Notes: generated by a model from the sequence alone, not told the origin. Positions 18,307 to 27,888 are shown, counted from the stretch's first letter. The stretch: 33,730 bases of DNA from Desulfuromonadaceae bacterium (GCA_030595055.1 JAUVEB010000004.1:1-33730), one strand, 5' to 3'. Program-made: numbers and translations.

Positions 18307-19617
18307 TCAACCCAGGTTATTTTCCACCCGGATGAGACGGGTCGCTTGTCGGACAATGGCCAACTGATCAATTTCGGCCAGAGCCTTGGTCACATTGGAT
18401 TCCCTCGCACCATGGGTCATAATGACAATCGGTACAGCATCCGCGGTGTGCCGTTCCGGCTGAATCATCGATTGGATACTGATATCATACCGACCGAGAA
18501 TTCCGGAAATCTGCGCCAGTACCCCCGGGGCATCCTCAACAGCGAAGCGCAGATAATAATGACTGACAATATCATTCATTGCCTTAATCGGCAGATCGGC
18601 GATTTGGTCAGTGGGATAGCCCATAATCGGCGTCCGCTGTTGCGCTCCGGAAGCGATATCCCGAGCAATGGCCATGACATCACCCATGACGGCACTGGCC
18701 GTCGCCTCCATCCCAGCACCGCTGCCATAGAGCAATGCCGGGCCGAGAAAATCGCCCGACAAGCGAACCGCATTAAATACCCCATCAACCTCAGAAAGCT
18801 GATAGCTGGTTGGAATCATCGTCGGATGGACCCGAACCTCAATCTGATCACCATAATTCTTGCCAATGGCTAATAGTTTGATCTTGTACCCCATCTGGGT
18901 CGCGAAGCGGATATCAATAGCAGCGACCTTGGTAATCCCCTCAGTGTAAACCTGATCAAAATCGACCTTTGTGCCAAAACAGAGGGCGGATAAAAGGGCA
19001 ATTTTGTGGGCCGTGTCGACACCTTCAATATCGAAAGTCGGATCAGCCTCAGCATATCCCAGTTCTTGTGCCTCTTTGAGAGCCGGGGCAAAGTCGCTCC
19101 CTTCTTCAGTCATCTTGGTCAAAATAAAGTTACAGGTGCCGTTTAGAATCCCCAACACATTGCTGAAGCGATTGGCACAGAGATTTTCCTTAATAGCCGA
19201 AATGACCGGAATCCCCCCGCCGACTGCGGCCTCAAACATCACTGCAACATGCTGTTGATTCGCTGCAGCAATAAGCTCCTGACCATGAACCGCCATCAGT
19301 GCCTTGTTTGCCGTAACAATATGCTTACCGTTCGCAATAGCCTTGAGGATAAACGACTTGGCCGGCTCATAACCACCGATCAGTTCGATCACCAGATCAA
19401 TTTCCGGATTGTCGATGATATCTTCAACATTGGTGCTCAACATTCCGGGAGCCAGAGTAACCCCGCGATCTGACGTGATGTCGAGATCGACAATCTTGAC
19501 CAGTTCCAGAGACTGCCCGAGCCGTTGCCGCAATAACTCAGAATTTTCTTGAAAGACCTTCACAACACCGGTTCCGATGGTGCCGAAACCAAGCAACCCT
19601 ACCTTTATTGAGTCCAT
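18307..19617 (-). CDS. hom: Homoserine dehydrogenase
   Basis: Hom reduces aspartate semialdehyde to homoserine, the branch point to threonine, methionine and isoleucine. The 436-residue monofunctional protein has an N-terminal NAD(P) fold (VGLLGFGTIGTGVVKVFQE, residues 6-24), the catalytic domain with GILNGTCNFILTKM and ELGYAEADPTFDIEGVDTAHK, and a C-terminal ACT domain (YYLRFAVEDAPGVLAQISGIL) for feedback control, by family knowledge by threonine. The start ATG 19617 has GAGGAAG upstream. It lies 32 bases after nusB on the same strand, with no terminator between them. Confidence 0.96.
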   Translation of the reverse strand: MDSIKVGLLGFGTIGTGVVKVFQENSELLRQRLGQSLELVKIVDLDITSDRGVTLAPGMLSTNVEDIIDNPEIDLVIELIGGYEPAKSFILKAIANGKHIVTANKALMAVHGQELIAAANQQHVAVMFEAAVGGGIPVISAIKENLCANRFSNVLGILNGTCNFILTKMTEEGSDFAPALKEAQELGYAEADPTFDIEGVDTAHKIALLSALCFGTKVDFDQVYTEGITKVAAIDIRFATQMGYKIKLLAIGKNYGDQIEVRVHPTMIPTSYQLSEVDGVFNAVRLSGDFLGPALLYGSGAGMEATASAVMGDVMAIARDIASGAQQRTPIMGYPTDQIADLPIKAMNDIVSHYYLRFAVEDAPGVLAQISGILGRYDISIQSMIQPERHTADAVPIVIMTHGARESNVTKALAEIDQLAIVRQATRLIRVENNLG

Positions 19618-19649
19618 AACTTCCTCTTAAGCCCTGAGCGTCTTACAAG

Positions 19650-20126
19650 TCACTTACTGTCAAGTTTTCTCGCCTTCCGGGCGATTTTATCCAGCAGACC
19701 ATTGACAAATGCCGGTGAATCCTTGGTACCGTAACGCTTGGAAATTTCGATCGCCTCATTGATCGAGACACGCACAGGAATATCCGGCTGATAGAGTAAT
19801 TCGTAAGAACAGAGCCGCAATATCGACAGATCGACACTCGACATCCTTTCCAGGGACCAGTTTTTAGCGACTTCACGAATTTCCCGGTCAATCACGGCAC
19901 GATACTCAATAACACCTTGGACCAGAAGTTCCGCAAAGGTCCGTGCCGCGGTTGTCAGTGAACCTTCCTCTGTTTCCAGAGGCTCACCCAAGGCATCATC
20001 GGCAAAACGAAAGTTTTGCCAAAACCCGCTGAGCAAACGGGAGACATCGGCCTCTTCATCAAGTCGCAAGGCAAAGAGAATTTTCAGTGCACACTCACGC
20101 CCGACACGACGATTGTTAGTCGACAT
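19650..20126 (-). CDS. nusB: Transcription antitermination protein NusB
   Basis: NusB, with NusE (S10), binds boxA RNA and supports rRNA antitermination. The 158-residue helical protein begins RRVGRECALKILFAL (residues 6-20) and ends with the conserved NEAIEISKRYGTKDSPAFVNGLLDKIAR. It carries a somewhat acidic middle segment (EPLETEEGS). It lies 4 bases after ribH, a common rib-nusB pairing, which implies shared transcription. Confidence 0.95.
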   Translation of the reverse strand: MSTNNRRVGRECALKILFALRLDEEADVSRLLSGFWQNFRFADDALGEPLETEEGSLTTAARTFAELLVQGVIEYRAVIDREIREVAKNWSLERMSSVDLSILRLCSYELLYQPDIPVRVSINEAIEISKRYGTKDSPAFVNGLLDKIARKARKLDSK

Positions 20127-20130
20127 CCGC

Positions 20131-20595
20131 TCAGATCACCTTCATCAAGTTGACCATTTCAATGGCACTCATCGCCGCCTCAGCGCCTTTGTTGCCGGCC
20201 TTGGTTCCGGCACGCTCAATAGCCTGTTCAACGGAGTCTGTGGTTAAAACACCAAAGGCCACGGGCAAGCCACTGTCGAGGGAAACTGATGCGACGCCTT
20301 TAGTGACCTCTGAACTGATATACTCAAAATGCGGCGTAGCGCCCCGGATGACAGCGCCGAGGCAAATAATAGCATCATATTTATCTGATTCAGCCATCTT
20401 CTTGGCCAACAACGGAATTTCAAAAGCACCCGGCACCCGAACCACGGAGAGCTGCAGTTCTTCGGCACCATGACGCGTAAGAGTATCGATTGCTCCCTCG
20501 AGTAAACGATCGCAGATAAAACTGTTGAAACGGCTGACGATCAGACCAAACCGGAAACCCGTGGCGTCAAGTTTTCCTTCGATAATCTCAGGCAT
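20131..20595 (-). CDS. ribH: 6,7-dimethyl-8-ribityllumazine synthase
   Basis: RibH condenses the pyrimidine product of the RibD pathway with dihydroxybutanone phosphate, the penultimate step of riboflavin synthesis. The 154-residue product has [50 protein letters not shown] (catalytic His after ATP) and [19 protein letters not shown]. All match the family; such proteins usually assemble into capsid-like 60-mers or pentamers. It follows ribBA by 25 bases. Confidence 0.97.
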   Translation of the reverse strand: MPEIIEGKLDATGFRFGLIVSRFNSFICDRLLEGAIDTLTRHGAEELQLSVVRVPGAFEIPLLAKKMAESDKYDAIICLGAVIRGATPHFEYISSEVTKGVASVSLDSGLPVAFGVLTTDSVEQAIERAGTKAGNKGAEAAMSAIEMVNLMKVI

Positions 20596-20620
20596 ATTTT
20601 CCTCCGTGTAAAAGGCTAGG

Positions 20621-21825
20621 CTAGAGATTTTCCAGCAGGTGCCCCAATTTTTCCCGTTTAGTTTTCAGGTATTTTAGATTTGCGGCCTGCGGCTTCATCT
20701 CGATGGGAACACGTTCAACAATTTCCAGACCATAACCTTCCAGCCCGACGATCTTTTTCGGATTATTCGTCATCAAACGCAGTTTTTTGACCCCCAACTC
20801 TGCCAGGATCTGCGCCCCGATACCATAATCCCGCAGGTCAGCACTGAAACCGAGGGCCTCATTAGCCTCTACGGTGTCATGACCCTGATCCTGCAAAGCA
20901 TAGGCTTTGATCTTATTGAGCAGGCCGATCCCACGTCCTTCCTGACGCATATAAAGGATGATACCGACACCTTCTTCATCAATCTGTGCCAGCGCGGCAT
21001 GCAACTGATCGCCACAGTCACAGCGCTGCGAACCGAAAACGTCGCCGGTTAAACATTCTGAGTGAACCCGCACGAGAACAGGTTTTTCCGGATCAATTTC
21101 ACCTTTGACCAAGGCGATATGCTGGGCATGATCAACATCATTTTCATAAACGATTGCGGCAAAATCACCCCCATAGAAAGTGGGCAGAACCGTTTCCGCT
21201 GCTCTCCGAATCAACAACTCTTTACGCATTCGGTAGGCGACCATATCGGCGATAGCGATGATTTTTAAATCATGTTGCGCAGCAAACTTTTTCAACTGCG
21301 GCATGCGCGCCATGGTGCCGTTCTCATTCATGATTTCACAAATAACCCCAGCCGACTTAAGGCCCGCCATACGTGCCAGATCAACTGAGCCTTCAGTCTG
21401 TCCGGCACGCACCATGACACCACCCTTTTTCGCCCGTAACGGGAAACATGTCCCGGCCGGGCGAGATCTCGGGCCGTGGTATCATCAGCAACAGCGACCT
21501 GTATCGTATGCGATCGGTCAGCAGCAGAAATCCCTGTCGTCACGCCACGCCGTGCTTCGATCGAAACGGTGAAGGCGGTCCCGAAAGAGGAACTGTTATT
21601 ACTGACCATTAAAGGCAGATCAAGCTCATCAGCGCGAGCTTCCGTCATCGAAAGACAGATCAGGCCACGCCCCTCTTTCGCCATAAAGTTGATGGCTTCC
21701 GGAGTCACCTTTTCAGCGGCGATGACCAGATCACCTTCATTCTCACGGTCCTCATCATCGACCAGAATGACCATTTTACCCCGTCGGATATCGTCCAGAG
21801 CGGCTTCAATTTTTGCTATCGGCAT
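20621..21825 (-). pseudogene. ribBA: RibBA (DHBP synthase / GTP cyclohydrolase II), frameshifted
   Basis: RibBA makes 3,4-dihydroxy-2-butanone 4-phosphate (RibB) and the first pyrimidine intermediate from GTP (RibA). Here it is split into two frames. The upstream piece (21825 down to 21328) carries [11 protein letters not shown] and is correct up to Val127 in RPGHV. The downstream piece (20621-21415, extending up to 21445 in the new frame) continues [20 protein letters not shown] and holds the complete RibA domain with its zinc cysteines ([17 protein letters not shown]) and [12 protein letters not shown]. Adding one base in the TTT at 21444-21446 restores one 401-residue RibBA of normal length. 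The break is inside the RibB domain, so the upstream piece lacks catalytic TEG and ICEI residues. No other lesion is seen; a sequencing error is the simplest reading. Confidence 0.88.
21443..21450 (-). other. Frameshift point in ribBA
   Basis: The minus strand reads CAT GTT TCC C; the family expects CAT GTn TTC CCG (H-V-F-P). One T is missing from a short T-run. The site does not fit the canonical X-XXY-YYZ slippery heptamer in the incoming frame, so programmed -1 frameshifting is not supported. Confidence 0.85.
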
Positions 21826-21866
21826 CTATTCAATCCTTTTTTTGAATTCCCCAGCCGGGAAATATC

Positions 21867-22517
21867 TCACATGAATCCGTTTTTGGCAAGGGACTCCAGA
21901 CTCATCCCGGCGTTGTTCTGCGGCGCTATCTTTCCCTGCAAAAGACGCTCAACATAACGGCCGATCAGGTCTGTTTCAATGTTGACCGCTGCTCCTTCGC
22001 GACAGTTTTGCAGGGTTGTCATAGCGAGAGAATGTGGAATAACCGCAACGGAAAAGCTGTTCTGTGTTACTTCGTTAACCGTCAAACTGATCCCGTCAAT
22101 CGCTACGGAACCTTTCATAACGATGTAACGCAAAGTTTCTTCAGGCAGCGCAAATTCAAAACGTACCGCGTTGTGCTCCTGGTAACGTTTACGAATCTTG
22201 GCGATACAATCAACATGACCACTGACCAGATGGCCGCCGAGCCGGTCACTCAAGCGTAAAGCCCGCTCCAGATTAACCGGCATATTCGGTCTCAAGCTAC
22301 CCAGGGTTGTACACGTCAAAGTTTCCGGTGAGACATCAACCGTAAAGCTGCCGGAGTCCCAGCTTATCACCGTCAGGCAAGCCCCATTCACTGCGATACT
22401 TTCACCAAGTTGCAGATCCCCCTTAGCCAGTTCCGAGACGATCCGCAGTTGAGCAGAATCTCCCCGTCGTTGGAGACTGCCGACCTTGCCGATTTCCTGA
22501 ATCAATCCTGTGAACAT
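21867..22517 (-). CDS. ribE: Riboflavin synthase (alpha subunit type)
   Basis: The enzyme dismutates two molecules of dimethyl-ribityllumazine to riboflavin. The 216-residue protein has the two tandem lumazine-binding barrels: repeat 1 starts [12 protein letters not shown] with [11 protein letters not shown], and repeat 2 has [29 protein letters not shown] and a trimer-forming C-terminal helix. The start ATG 22517 overlaps the end of ribD by 16 bases, so the two are probably coupled. It is 41 bases upstream of ribBA. Confidence 0.96.
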   Translation of the reverse strand: MFTGLIQEIGKVGSLQRRGDSAQLRIVSELAKGDLQLGESIAVNGACLTVISWDSGSFTVDVSPETLTCTTLGSLRPNMPVNLERALRLSDRLGGHLVSGHVDCIAKIRKRYQEHNAVRFEFALPEETLRYIVMKGSVAIDGISLTVNEVTQNSFSVAVIPHSLAMTTLQNCREGAAVNIETDLIGRYVERLLQGKIAPQNNAGMSLESLAKNGFM

Positions 22518-23617
22518 TTTTCCACATCCCCCGTAATCAGGATATCTTCGCCAACCTGTTCAGAACACAGCTCGACAAGTCGTACCGCGTTTATCAGCTT
22601 ATGACAACCCTCACCGTTAAAGATTCCGTACCGGGCAGAGCCACCAATCATTTTGGGGGCAACAAAGACCATCATCCGGTCGATCAAACCGGCCTGCAAG
22701 GCGGCTCCGGCCAAAGTTGCCCCACCTTCCAGTAAAAGGCGCTGAACATGACGACGCCCCAACTCTTGCCAGAGATGGGGCAATGATACGCCACCGGCAG
22801 ATTCAGGGAAAATCATCACTTCGGCGCCCAGCTGTTGCAATGCGGAAATTTTCTCCGGGTCGGCAACGGTTGTCGCAATAAACGTCGATGCGGAAGATTC
22901 TTGCTGCAGCATTCTACTGCTCAACGGAATACGCAACCGGCTGTCGACAACAACTCGCAGAGGATCTCTGCAGCTATTATCCGGCAAACGGGTGTTGAGC
23001 AGCGGGTCATCAGCCAGCAAGGTCTCGATTCCAACCATGATGGCCTCAACACGGTCACGCAACTGATGAACTCGCTGACGGCTCAGTTCTCCGGAAATCC
23101 ATTGCGAATCCCCGCCGGTCGTCGCCGTTTTGCCATCCAGCGTCATGGCGGTTTTATAGATAGTGAACGGGAACCCAGTGGTCAGGTGACGGGTGAATGC
23201 TGCAATCAGGCGACGACACTGTCGCTCCTGCACGCCGACGGCCACTTCGATACCGGCTTGACGTAATTTTTCAATGCCTCGTCCAGCGACCTGTGGATTC
23301 GGATCCTGCACACCGACAAAGACCCGTTTGATACCGGCAGCCACTAACGCATCGGCACAGGGTCCGGTTCGCCCATAATGAGAGCAAGGTTCCAGAGTCA
23401 CATAAACATCCGCACCTACGGCCTTTTCAGCGGCCTCCCTAAGGGCAAAAATTTCTGCGTGCGGCTCTCCGGCTTTGGGATGAAACCCCTCGCCGACGAC
23501 TTGACCAGCGCGAACAATAACCGCACCCACCGGTGGATTCGGTGCCGTTCTTCCCAGCCCTATCTCCGCCAATTTAATCGCCCGAGCCATAAATTGTTGC
23601 TGGATGCTGTCAGCCAT
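22502..23617 (-). CDS. ribD: Bifunctional riboflavin deaminase/reductase RibD
   Basis: RibD carries out the deamination and the side-chain reduction in riboflavin synthesis. The 371-residue protein has an N-terminal cytidine-deaminase-like domain with the zinc site His53-Ala-Glu (PHAEIFALREA), Cys78 (LEPCSHYGRTGPC) and Cys87, and a C-terminal NADPH-dependent reductase domain from about residue 150 (YKTAMTLDGKTATTGGDSQWI). The start ATG 23617 has GGAG 6 bases upstream; a TTG at 23635 lies before that site. It heads ribD-ribE-ribBA-ribH-nusB. The 248-base gap upstream holds repeat copy 2; I see no FMN riboswitch pattern. Confidence 0.96.
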   Translation of the reverse strand: MADSIQQQFMARAIKLAEIGLGRTAPNPPVGAVIVRAGQVVGEGFHPKAGEPHAEIFALREAAEKAVGADVYVTLEPCSHYGRTGPCADALVAAGIKRVFVGVQDPNPQVAGRGIEKLRQAGIEVAVGVQERQCRRLIAAFTRHLTTGFPFTIYKTAMTLDGKTATTGGDSQWISGELSRQRVHQLRDRVEAIMVGIETLLADDPLLNTRLPDNSCRDPLRVVVDSRLRIPLSSRMLQQESSASTFIATTVADPEKISALQQLGAEVMIFPESAGGVSLPHLWQELGRRHVQRLLLEGGATLAGAALQAGLIDRMMVFVAPKMIGGSARYGIFNGEGCHKLINAVRLVELCSEQVGEDILITGDVEKCSQD

Positions 23618-23665
23618 CTGCGACTCCAAAAGCAACCGCTATAAAACTCGACAGCCGGAATACCG

Positions 23666-23828
23666 AGTGTCTCATGCGGTTAGTCGTGTCAATGAATTCT
23701 GAGACATTTTGGGTGCTGCCAAGGCGGTGCCAACGCAGGCCTAGCCATGCGTTAAGTCAAGTTGGCGCAACATTGGCAGCGCCGAAAAGGGCCAGAATCA
23801 GAAGACAGGATTAGCCGCACGGGGCACT
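23666..23828. repeat. Palindromic intergenic repeat, copy 2 (MITE/ERIC-like)
   Basis: About 163 bp with imperfect terminal inverted repeats (AGTGTCTCATGCGGTTAGT at 23666-23684 against the complement of ATTAGCCGCACGGGGCACT ending at 23828). A strong inner stem pairs GCTGCCAA with TTGGCAGC. It is clearly related to 4294-4447 in the same orientation, differing by many substitutions and small indels, mainly in the centre. It lies 37 bases after the nrdR stop and about 50 bases before ribD. Confidence 0.8.
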
Positions 23829-23865
23829 AATATATTCCGGCCGAAAAACATCTTTAGAAGCTGCT

Positions 23866-24324
23866 TTATTTAGAATGTTTCAACAGGTCGGTCAATTCGA
23901 CCATGAATTCGTTGATATCCTTGAACTGTCGATAAACCGAAGCGAAGCGCACGTAAGCAACCTCGTCGACAACCTGCAAGCTATCCATAACCGCTTCACC
24001 GATCAAGCTTGCGGCGATTTCCTTATCACCGCATTCCTGAAATCTCCGCTCCAGTCGATCAACCATTGCTTCAATCTGCTCAACCGAAATCGGTCTTTTT
24101 TCACAAGCGCGCTGCATCCCGGAGATAATTTTAGAACGATCGAATGCCTCCCGGCGTCCGTCTTTTTTAATCACCCAGGGAAGAATTTCTTCAACCCGCT
24201 CATAGGTGGTAAAACGTCGCTCGCAGGCCGGACATTCACGTCGCCGCCGTACGTTATTCCCCTCCTTTCCCAAACGCGAATCGACAACCTTGGTATCATC
24301 GTGTTGACAGAAAGGACATTTCAT
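23866..24324 (-). CDS. nrdR: Transcriptional repressor NrdR
   Basis: NrdR senses ATP/dATP and represses ribonucleotide reductase genes. The 152-residue protein has an N-terminal zinc ribbon (Cys3, Cys6, then CPAC with [10 protein letters not shown]) and an ATP-cone domain ([19 protein letters not shown] to about residue 136), both canonical. It overlaps the dCMP deaminase gene by 4 bases (ATGA). No ribonucleotide reductase gene is in the window. Confidence 0.97.
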   Translation of the reverse strand: MKCPFCQHDDTKVVDSRLGKEGNNVRRRRECPACERRFTTYERVEEILPWVIKKDGRREAFDRSKIISGMQRACEKRPISVEQIEAMVDRLERRFQECGDKEIAASLIGEAVMDSLQVVDEVAYVRFASVYRQFKDINEFMVELTDLLKHSK

Positions 24325-24779
24325 ACCTGCTCCGCAACGGGAAATTGCTGATGGGAAATTCCTGCCTCATCCAACATCTGCAGTGATAATTGATCAGGAT
24401 AACCCCGCTTGAAAACGATTCCGGTGACACCTGCATTAATCAGCATTTTACTGCAGATGATACATGGTGAATCGGTACAATAGAGGGTGGAACCGGCAAT
24501 ATTGATCCCATGGCGAGCGGCCTGAATAATCGCATTCTGCTCGGCATGCAAACCGCGACAGAGTTCGTGCCGCTCACCGGAGGGAACCTTTAACTGCTCA
24601 CGCAAGCAGCCGGTGACATCACAATGAGTAATGCCGCTCGGCGCACCGTTGTAACCGGTCGCCAGAATGTTCTTTTCCTTCACCAGGAGCGCACCGACCC
24701 GGCGTCGCAGACAGGTCGAACGACTGGCGACCAGTACGGTGATCTGCATGAAATATTCATCCCAGCTCGGCCGTTCCAT
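24321..24779 (-). CDS. comEB: dCMP deaminase (ComEB family)
   Basis: The enzyme converts dCMP to dUMP, the substrate of thymidylate synthase. The 152-residue product has the zinc-deaminase signature His78-Ala-Glu80 (GLHAEQNAI) and Cys106/Cys109 ([11 protein letters not shown]), with the second Cys-rich element CDVTGCLRE and nucleotide-binding GYNGAPSG. It lies between glyA and nrdR with an 8-base gap and a 4-base overlap, so the three are probably co-expressed. That fits a shared role in dTMP/dNTP supply. Confidence 0.94.
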   Translation of the reverse strand: MERPSWDEYFMQITVLVASRSTCLRRRVGALLVKEKNILATGYNGAPSGITHCDVTGCLREQLKVPSGERHELCRGLHAEQNAIIQAARHGINIAGSTLYCTDSPCIICSKMLINAGVTGIVFKRGYPDQLSLQMLDEAGISHQQFPVAEQV

Positions 24780-24787
24780 ACTGAATC

Positions 24788-26041
24788 CTATTTTAAGCGA
24801 TGAGCATACAAGGGAAACGCTTGACAGAGCTCCTTGATTTCTGCACGAATTTTGGCCAGTTCCGCTTCGTTATCGATATTGCTCAACGCCCGATTGATCC
24901 ATGCTGCAACTTTGAGCATTTCAGGTTCTTTCAAACCACGGGTGGTGGTTGCCGGAGTCCCGATCCTGATTCCACTGGTAACAAATGGAGAACGGGGATC
25001 AAAAGGAACCGCATTCTTATTCACGGTAATCCCGGCTTTTTCCAAAGTTGCCTCGGCCACCTTGCCGGTCAATTCGGTGCCGCTGAAATCGACCAGCATC
25101 AGATGATTATCGGTGCCGCCTGAAACCAACTTATAGCCTTTCGCAACCAATTCGTTTGCCAGGGTTTGAGCGTTTTTAACCACCTGCCGTGCATACTCGC
25201 TGAACTCCGGCGACAACGCTTCCTTGAATGCGACGGCCTTGGCCGCAATGACATGCATCAGCGGCCCACCCTGGATCCCCGGAAAGATATTACTGTTGAG
25301 CTTCTTGGCCCATTCTTCCGTACAGAGAATCATCCCGCCGCGTGGTCCGCGCAGGGTTTTATGCGTGGTGGTAGTGACAAACTCAGCGTAAGGCACCGGA
25401 TCGGGGTGAACACCGGCAGCAACCAATCCGGCAATGTGCGCCATATCAACCATGACGACAGCGCCAACCTCATCAGCAATCCGCCGGAAAGCCGGAAAAT
25501 CGATCTCACGGGCATAGGCACTGGCACCGACAACGATCAACTTCGGCTGGTGTTCCTTCGCCAAGCGCTCGACTTCTGCATAATCAATCGTGCCGGTTTC
25601 AGGTTTCACCCCATAAGGCACAACATTATAGAGCTTGCCGGAAAAATTGACGGATGAACCGTGTGTCAAATGACCACCATGCGCCAGATTCATTCCGAGG
25701 ACGGTATCGCCAGGCTTGCAGACCGCCATATAAACCGCCATATTAGCCTGGGAACCGGAATGGGGCTGAACATTGACGTGTTCGGCACCGAACAGCTCTT
25801 TCGCCCGGTCGATGGCCAGTTGCTCGGCGACATCAACCACCTCGCAACCGCCATAATAACGCTTACCCGGATACCCTTCAGCATATTTATTGGTCAATAC
25901 CGAGCCCTGTGCTTCCAGCACAGCCTCGCTGACAAAGTTTTCCGAGGCAATAAATTCGAGGCTGTATTCCTGACGCTCGGTTTCTTCGCGCAGAATTTTG
26001 GCAATTTCCGGATCAAAATCAGCAAGCCTTGAAGCAACCAT
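24788..26041 (-). CDS. glyA: Serine hydroxymethyltransferase
   Basis: GlyA interconverts serine and glycine with formation of methylene-tetrahydrofolate. The 417-residue PLP enzyme has the cofactor lysine Lys228 in [15 protein letters not shown], the substrate-loop [13 protein letters not shown] (53-65), and [11 protein letters not shown]. Length and motifs match bacterial SHMT closely. The start ATG 26041 has AGGAG 7 bases upstream. A terminator (26059-26091) sits directly upstream, leaving no room for a promoter between the hairpin and the gene. Confidence 0.97.
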   Translation of the reverse strand: MVASRLADFDPEIAKILREETERQEYSLEFIASENFVSEAVLEAQGSVLTNKYAEGYPGKRYYGGCEVVDVAEQLAIDRAKELFGAEHVNVQPHSGSQANMAVYMAVCKPGDTVLGMNLAHGGHLTHGSSVNFSGKLYNVVPYGVKPETGTIDYAEVERLAKEHQPKLIVVGASAYAREIDFPAFRRIADEVGAVVMVDMAHIAGLVAAGVHPDPVPYAEFVTTTTHKTLRGPRGGMILCTEEWAKKLNSNIFPGIQGGPLMHVIAAKAVAFKEALSPEFSEYARQVVKNAQTLANELVAKGYKLVSGGTDNHLMLVDFSGTELTGKVAEATLEKAGITVNKNAVPFDPRSPFVTSGIRIGTPATTTRGLKEPEMLKVAAWINRALSNIDNEAELAKIRAEIKELCQAFPLYAHRLK

Positions 26042-26058
26042 CTCATCTCTCCTGTTCT

Positions 26059-26091
26059 ATAAAAAACGGGGCAGTTTATCGCTACCCCGTT
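26059..26091 (-). terminator. Terminator between rpiB and glyA
   Basis: On the minus strand AACGGGGTAG and CTGCCCCGTT form a 10-bp stem with one G-T wobble (26082-26091 with 26065-26074), followed by TTTTATA. It lies 13 bases after the rpiB stop and 17 bases before the glyA start. Confidence 0.85.
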
Positions 26092-26104
26092 CATTGTTAG
26101 CCGT

Positions 26105-26542
26105 TTATTTCTGCTCAGTCGCAGTTATCTTCAACAAACGATTCTGATGCCGCCCACCTTCGAACCGATGATCCAGCCAGATCCCAACCAACCCGGCGCC
26201 TTCTGCGGCAGAGAGGATCCGTCCCCCCATCACCAGAATATTGGCATTATTATGTTCACGGGCCATCTGCGCGGTAAAAGCATCATGCACCAATGCCGCC
26301 CGGACACCGGGAAATTTATTCGCGGCAATCGACATGCCGATCCCGGTACCGCAGATCAGAATGCCCTCTTTCACCGCCCCCTTTGAAACAGCGCCGGCAA
26401 CTTTGGCGGCAAAATCGGGATAATCAACCGATTCAGTGCCGTAGGTCCCGTAATCTTCATAGGAAATTTGCCGACTTTTCAGATACTCGCAAACCGCCTG
26501 CTTCAACTCATAACCACCGTGGTCACTTCCGACAGCAATCAT
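26105..26542 (-). CDS. rpiB: Ribose 5-phosphate isomerase B
   Basis: RpiB interconverts ribose 5-phosphate and ribulose 5-phosphate. The 145-residue protein begins MIAVGSDHGGYELK and has the active-site Cys64 in ILICGTGIGMSIAANK, plus HDAFTAQMAREHNNANILVMG. The start ATG 26542 has GAGG 6 bases upstream and lies 8 bases after the fabF stop. A longer frame to 26623 would overlap fabF. Ribose phosphates also feed one-carbon and nucleotide metabolism served by the downstream glyA. Confidence 0.95.
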   Translation of the reverse strand: MIAVGSDHGGYELKQAVCEYLKSRQISYEDYGTYGTESVDYPDFAAKVAGAVSKGAVKEGILICGTGIGMSIAANKFPGVRAALVHDAFTAQMAREHNNANILVMGGRILSAAEGAGLVGIWLDHRFEGGRHQNRLLKITATEQK

Positions 26543-26550
26543 CTTGCGCC

Positions 26551-27783
26551 TCAGATCTTGCGAAAAGCGAGAGTGGCATTGGTCCCACCGAAGCCGAAAG
26601 AGTTCGACAAGGCCACTTGGCAAACGGCTTCGCGGGCCACATTCGGAACATAATCAAGATCACAATCAGGATCAGGCTCATCATAGTTGATGGTCGGAGG
26701 GATGACGCCTCTTTGCAACACCAGCGCCAGATAAGCCGCTTCAATACCACCGGCCGCACCAAGACCGTGACCAGTCATACTCTTGGTCGAGCTAATCATG
26801 ACCTTTTTGGCGTGCTCACCCAGGACAGCTTTAATCGCCATGGTTTCATAGAGATCGTTGAAATGCGTGGAGGTACCATGAGCGTTGATATAATCGACAT
26901 CCTCGGGGTTTAATCCGGCATTATTGAGCGCCATCTTCATGCAACGTGCAGCCCCTTCACCGCCAGGGGCCGGTTGGGTCAGATGGTAAGCATCACCACT
27001 CATTCCGTAACCGGCGACTTCACAGTAAATCCTGGCACCACGGGCCTTGGCAACTTCGTATTCCTCAAGGATCAGAATACCGGCACCTTCGGCCATGATA
27101 AAACCGTCTCGATTCTTCTCAAACGGACGACTGGCCGCTTGTGGATCATCATTACGCGTCGACAAAGCTTTCATGACGTTGAAACCACCAACTCCCAAAG
27201 GAGTGATCGTTGATTCTGTCCCCCCGGCAAACATGGCATCGGCATCGCCGCGAGCGATCATGTGATAGGCATCACCGATCGAATGAGTTCCTGTGGCGCA
27301 AGCGGAGACAGATGACAGGGTCGGCCCTTTCGCACCAAATTTCATCGAAATATGGCCGGGGGCAAGGTTGATGATCAGCATCGGGATAAAGAACGGAGAG
27401 ATTTTTTTGTAACCGCGTTCGAGCATGACTTTGTGGTACTTCTCAATGGCCGGCAAACCACCAAGGCCGGAGCCGACCAGAACACCGACCCGTTCAGCAT
27501 TTGCGTCAGTAATCTCCAGGCCGGAATCACTCAACGCCATCGTTGCGGCGGCCAGACCATACTGGATAAAAAGATCCATCTTCTTGATCTCTTTTTTTTC
27601 AATATAGAGTTCCGCGTTAAAATCTTTCACTTCACCGGCAATCTGACTCGAAAAGTCTGCAGCATCAAACCGGGTGATCAGACCCAAACCGGATTGTCCA
27701 GAAGTAATGGCTGTCCAGTTTTTTTCAACACCTGTCCCGAGGGGAGACACGATACCGACACCGGTGACCACAACTCTACGCAT
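26551..27783 (-). CDS. fabF: 3-oxoacyl-[ACP] synthase II
   Basis: FabF elongates acyl-ACP with malonyl-ACP in type II fatty acid synthesis. The 410-residue protein has the Cys-His-His triad: Cys162 ([13 protein letters not shown]), His302 ([11 protein letters not shown]) and His339 ([12 protein letters not shown]). I choose ATG 27783 ([10 protein letters not shown]), which has the GAGA-type site and the usual N-terminus; an upstream ATG at 27798 has none. It follows acpP by about 110 bases that hold a strong terminator. Confidence 0.97.
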   Translation of the reverse strand: MRRVVVTGVGIVSPLGTGVEKNWTAITSGQSGLGLITRFDAADFSSQIAGEVKDFNAELYIEKKEIKKMDLFIQYGLAAATMALSDSGLEITDANAERVGVLVGSGLGGLPAIEKYHKVMLERGYKKISPFFIPMLIINLAPGHISMKFGAKGPTLSSVSACATGTHSIGDAYHMIARGDADAMFAGGTESTITPLGVGGFNVMKALSTRNDDPQAASRPFEKNRDGFIMAEGAGILILEEYEVAKARGARIYCEVAGYGMSGDAYHLTQPAPGGEGAARCMKMALNNAGLNPEDVDYINAHGTSTHFNDLYETMAIKAVLGEHAKKVMISSTKSMTGHGLGAAGGIEAAYLALVLQRGVIPPTINYDEPDPDCDLDYVPNVAREAVCQVALSNSFGFGGTNATLAFRKI

Positions 27784-27849
27784 AAATATCTCTTTCATTA
27801 GTTGAATAATTTATTGCTCAGCTTAACAACAAACTGCTGAATATGGCGG

Positions 27850-27888
27850 GAAATAAAACGGTGGTGCCGGAAGAAATCCGACACCACC
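27850..27888 (-). terminator. Terminator/attenuator between acpP and fabF
   Basis: On the minus strand GGTGGTGTCGG and CCGGCACCACC form an 11-bp stem with one T-G wobble (27878-27888 with 27860-27870) around ATTTCTT, followed by GTTTTATTT. It lies 8 bases after the acpP stop. It may cut transcription so that ACP is made in excess over FabF. Confidence 0.88.

Noticed and set aside
21328-21415. Overlap of two rib frames as a sign of separate ribB and ribA genes
   Set aside because: The break lies inside the RibB domain, not at the domain boundary, and one added base restores a normal fused RibBA.
21440-21455. Programmed -1 frameshift site in ribBA
   Set aside because: The incoming frame does not give an X-XXY-YYZ heptamer and no strong downstream stimulatory hairpin is apparent.
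23618-23865. FMN riboswitch upstream of ribD
   Set aside because: The conserved FMN-element sequences are not recognisable; the gap is largely the palindromic repeat.
26293-26913. Plus-strand open frame of 206 codons opposite rpiB and fabF
   Set aside because: Fully antisense to two well-supported genes; Arg/Ser/His-rich sequence without motifs.
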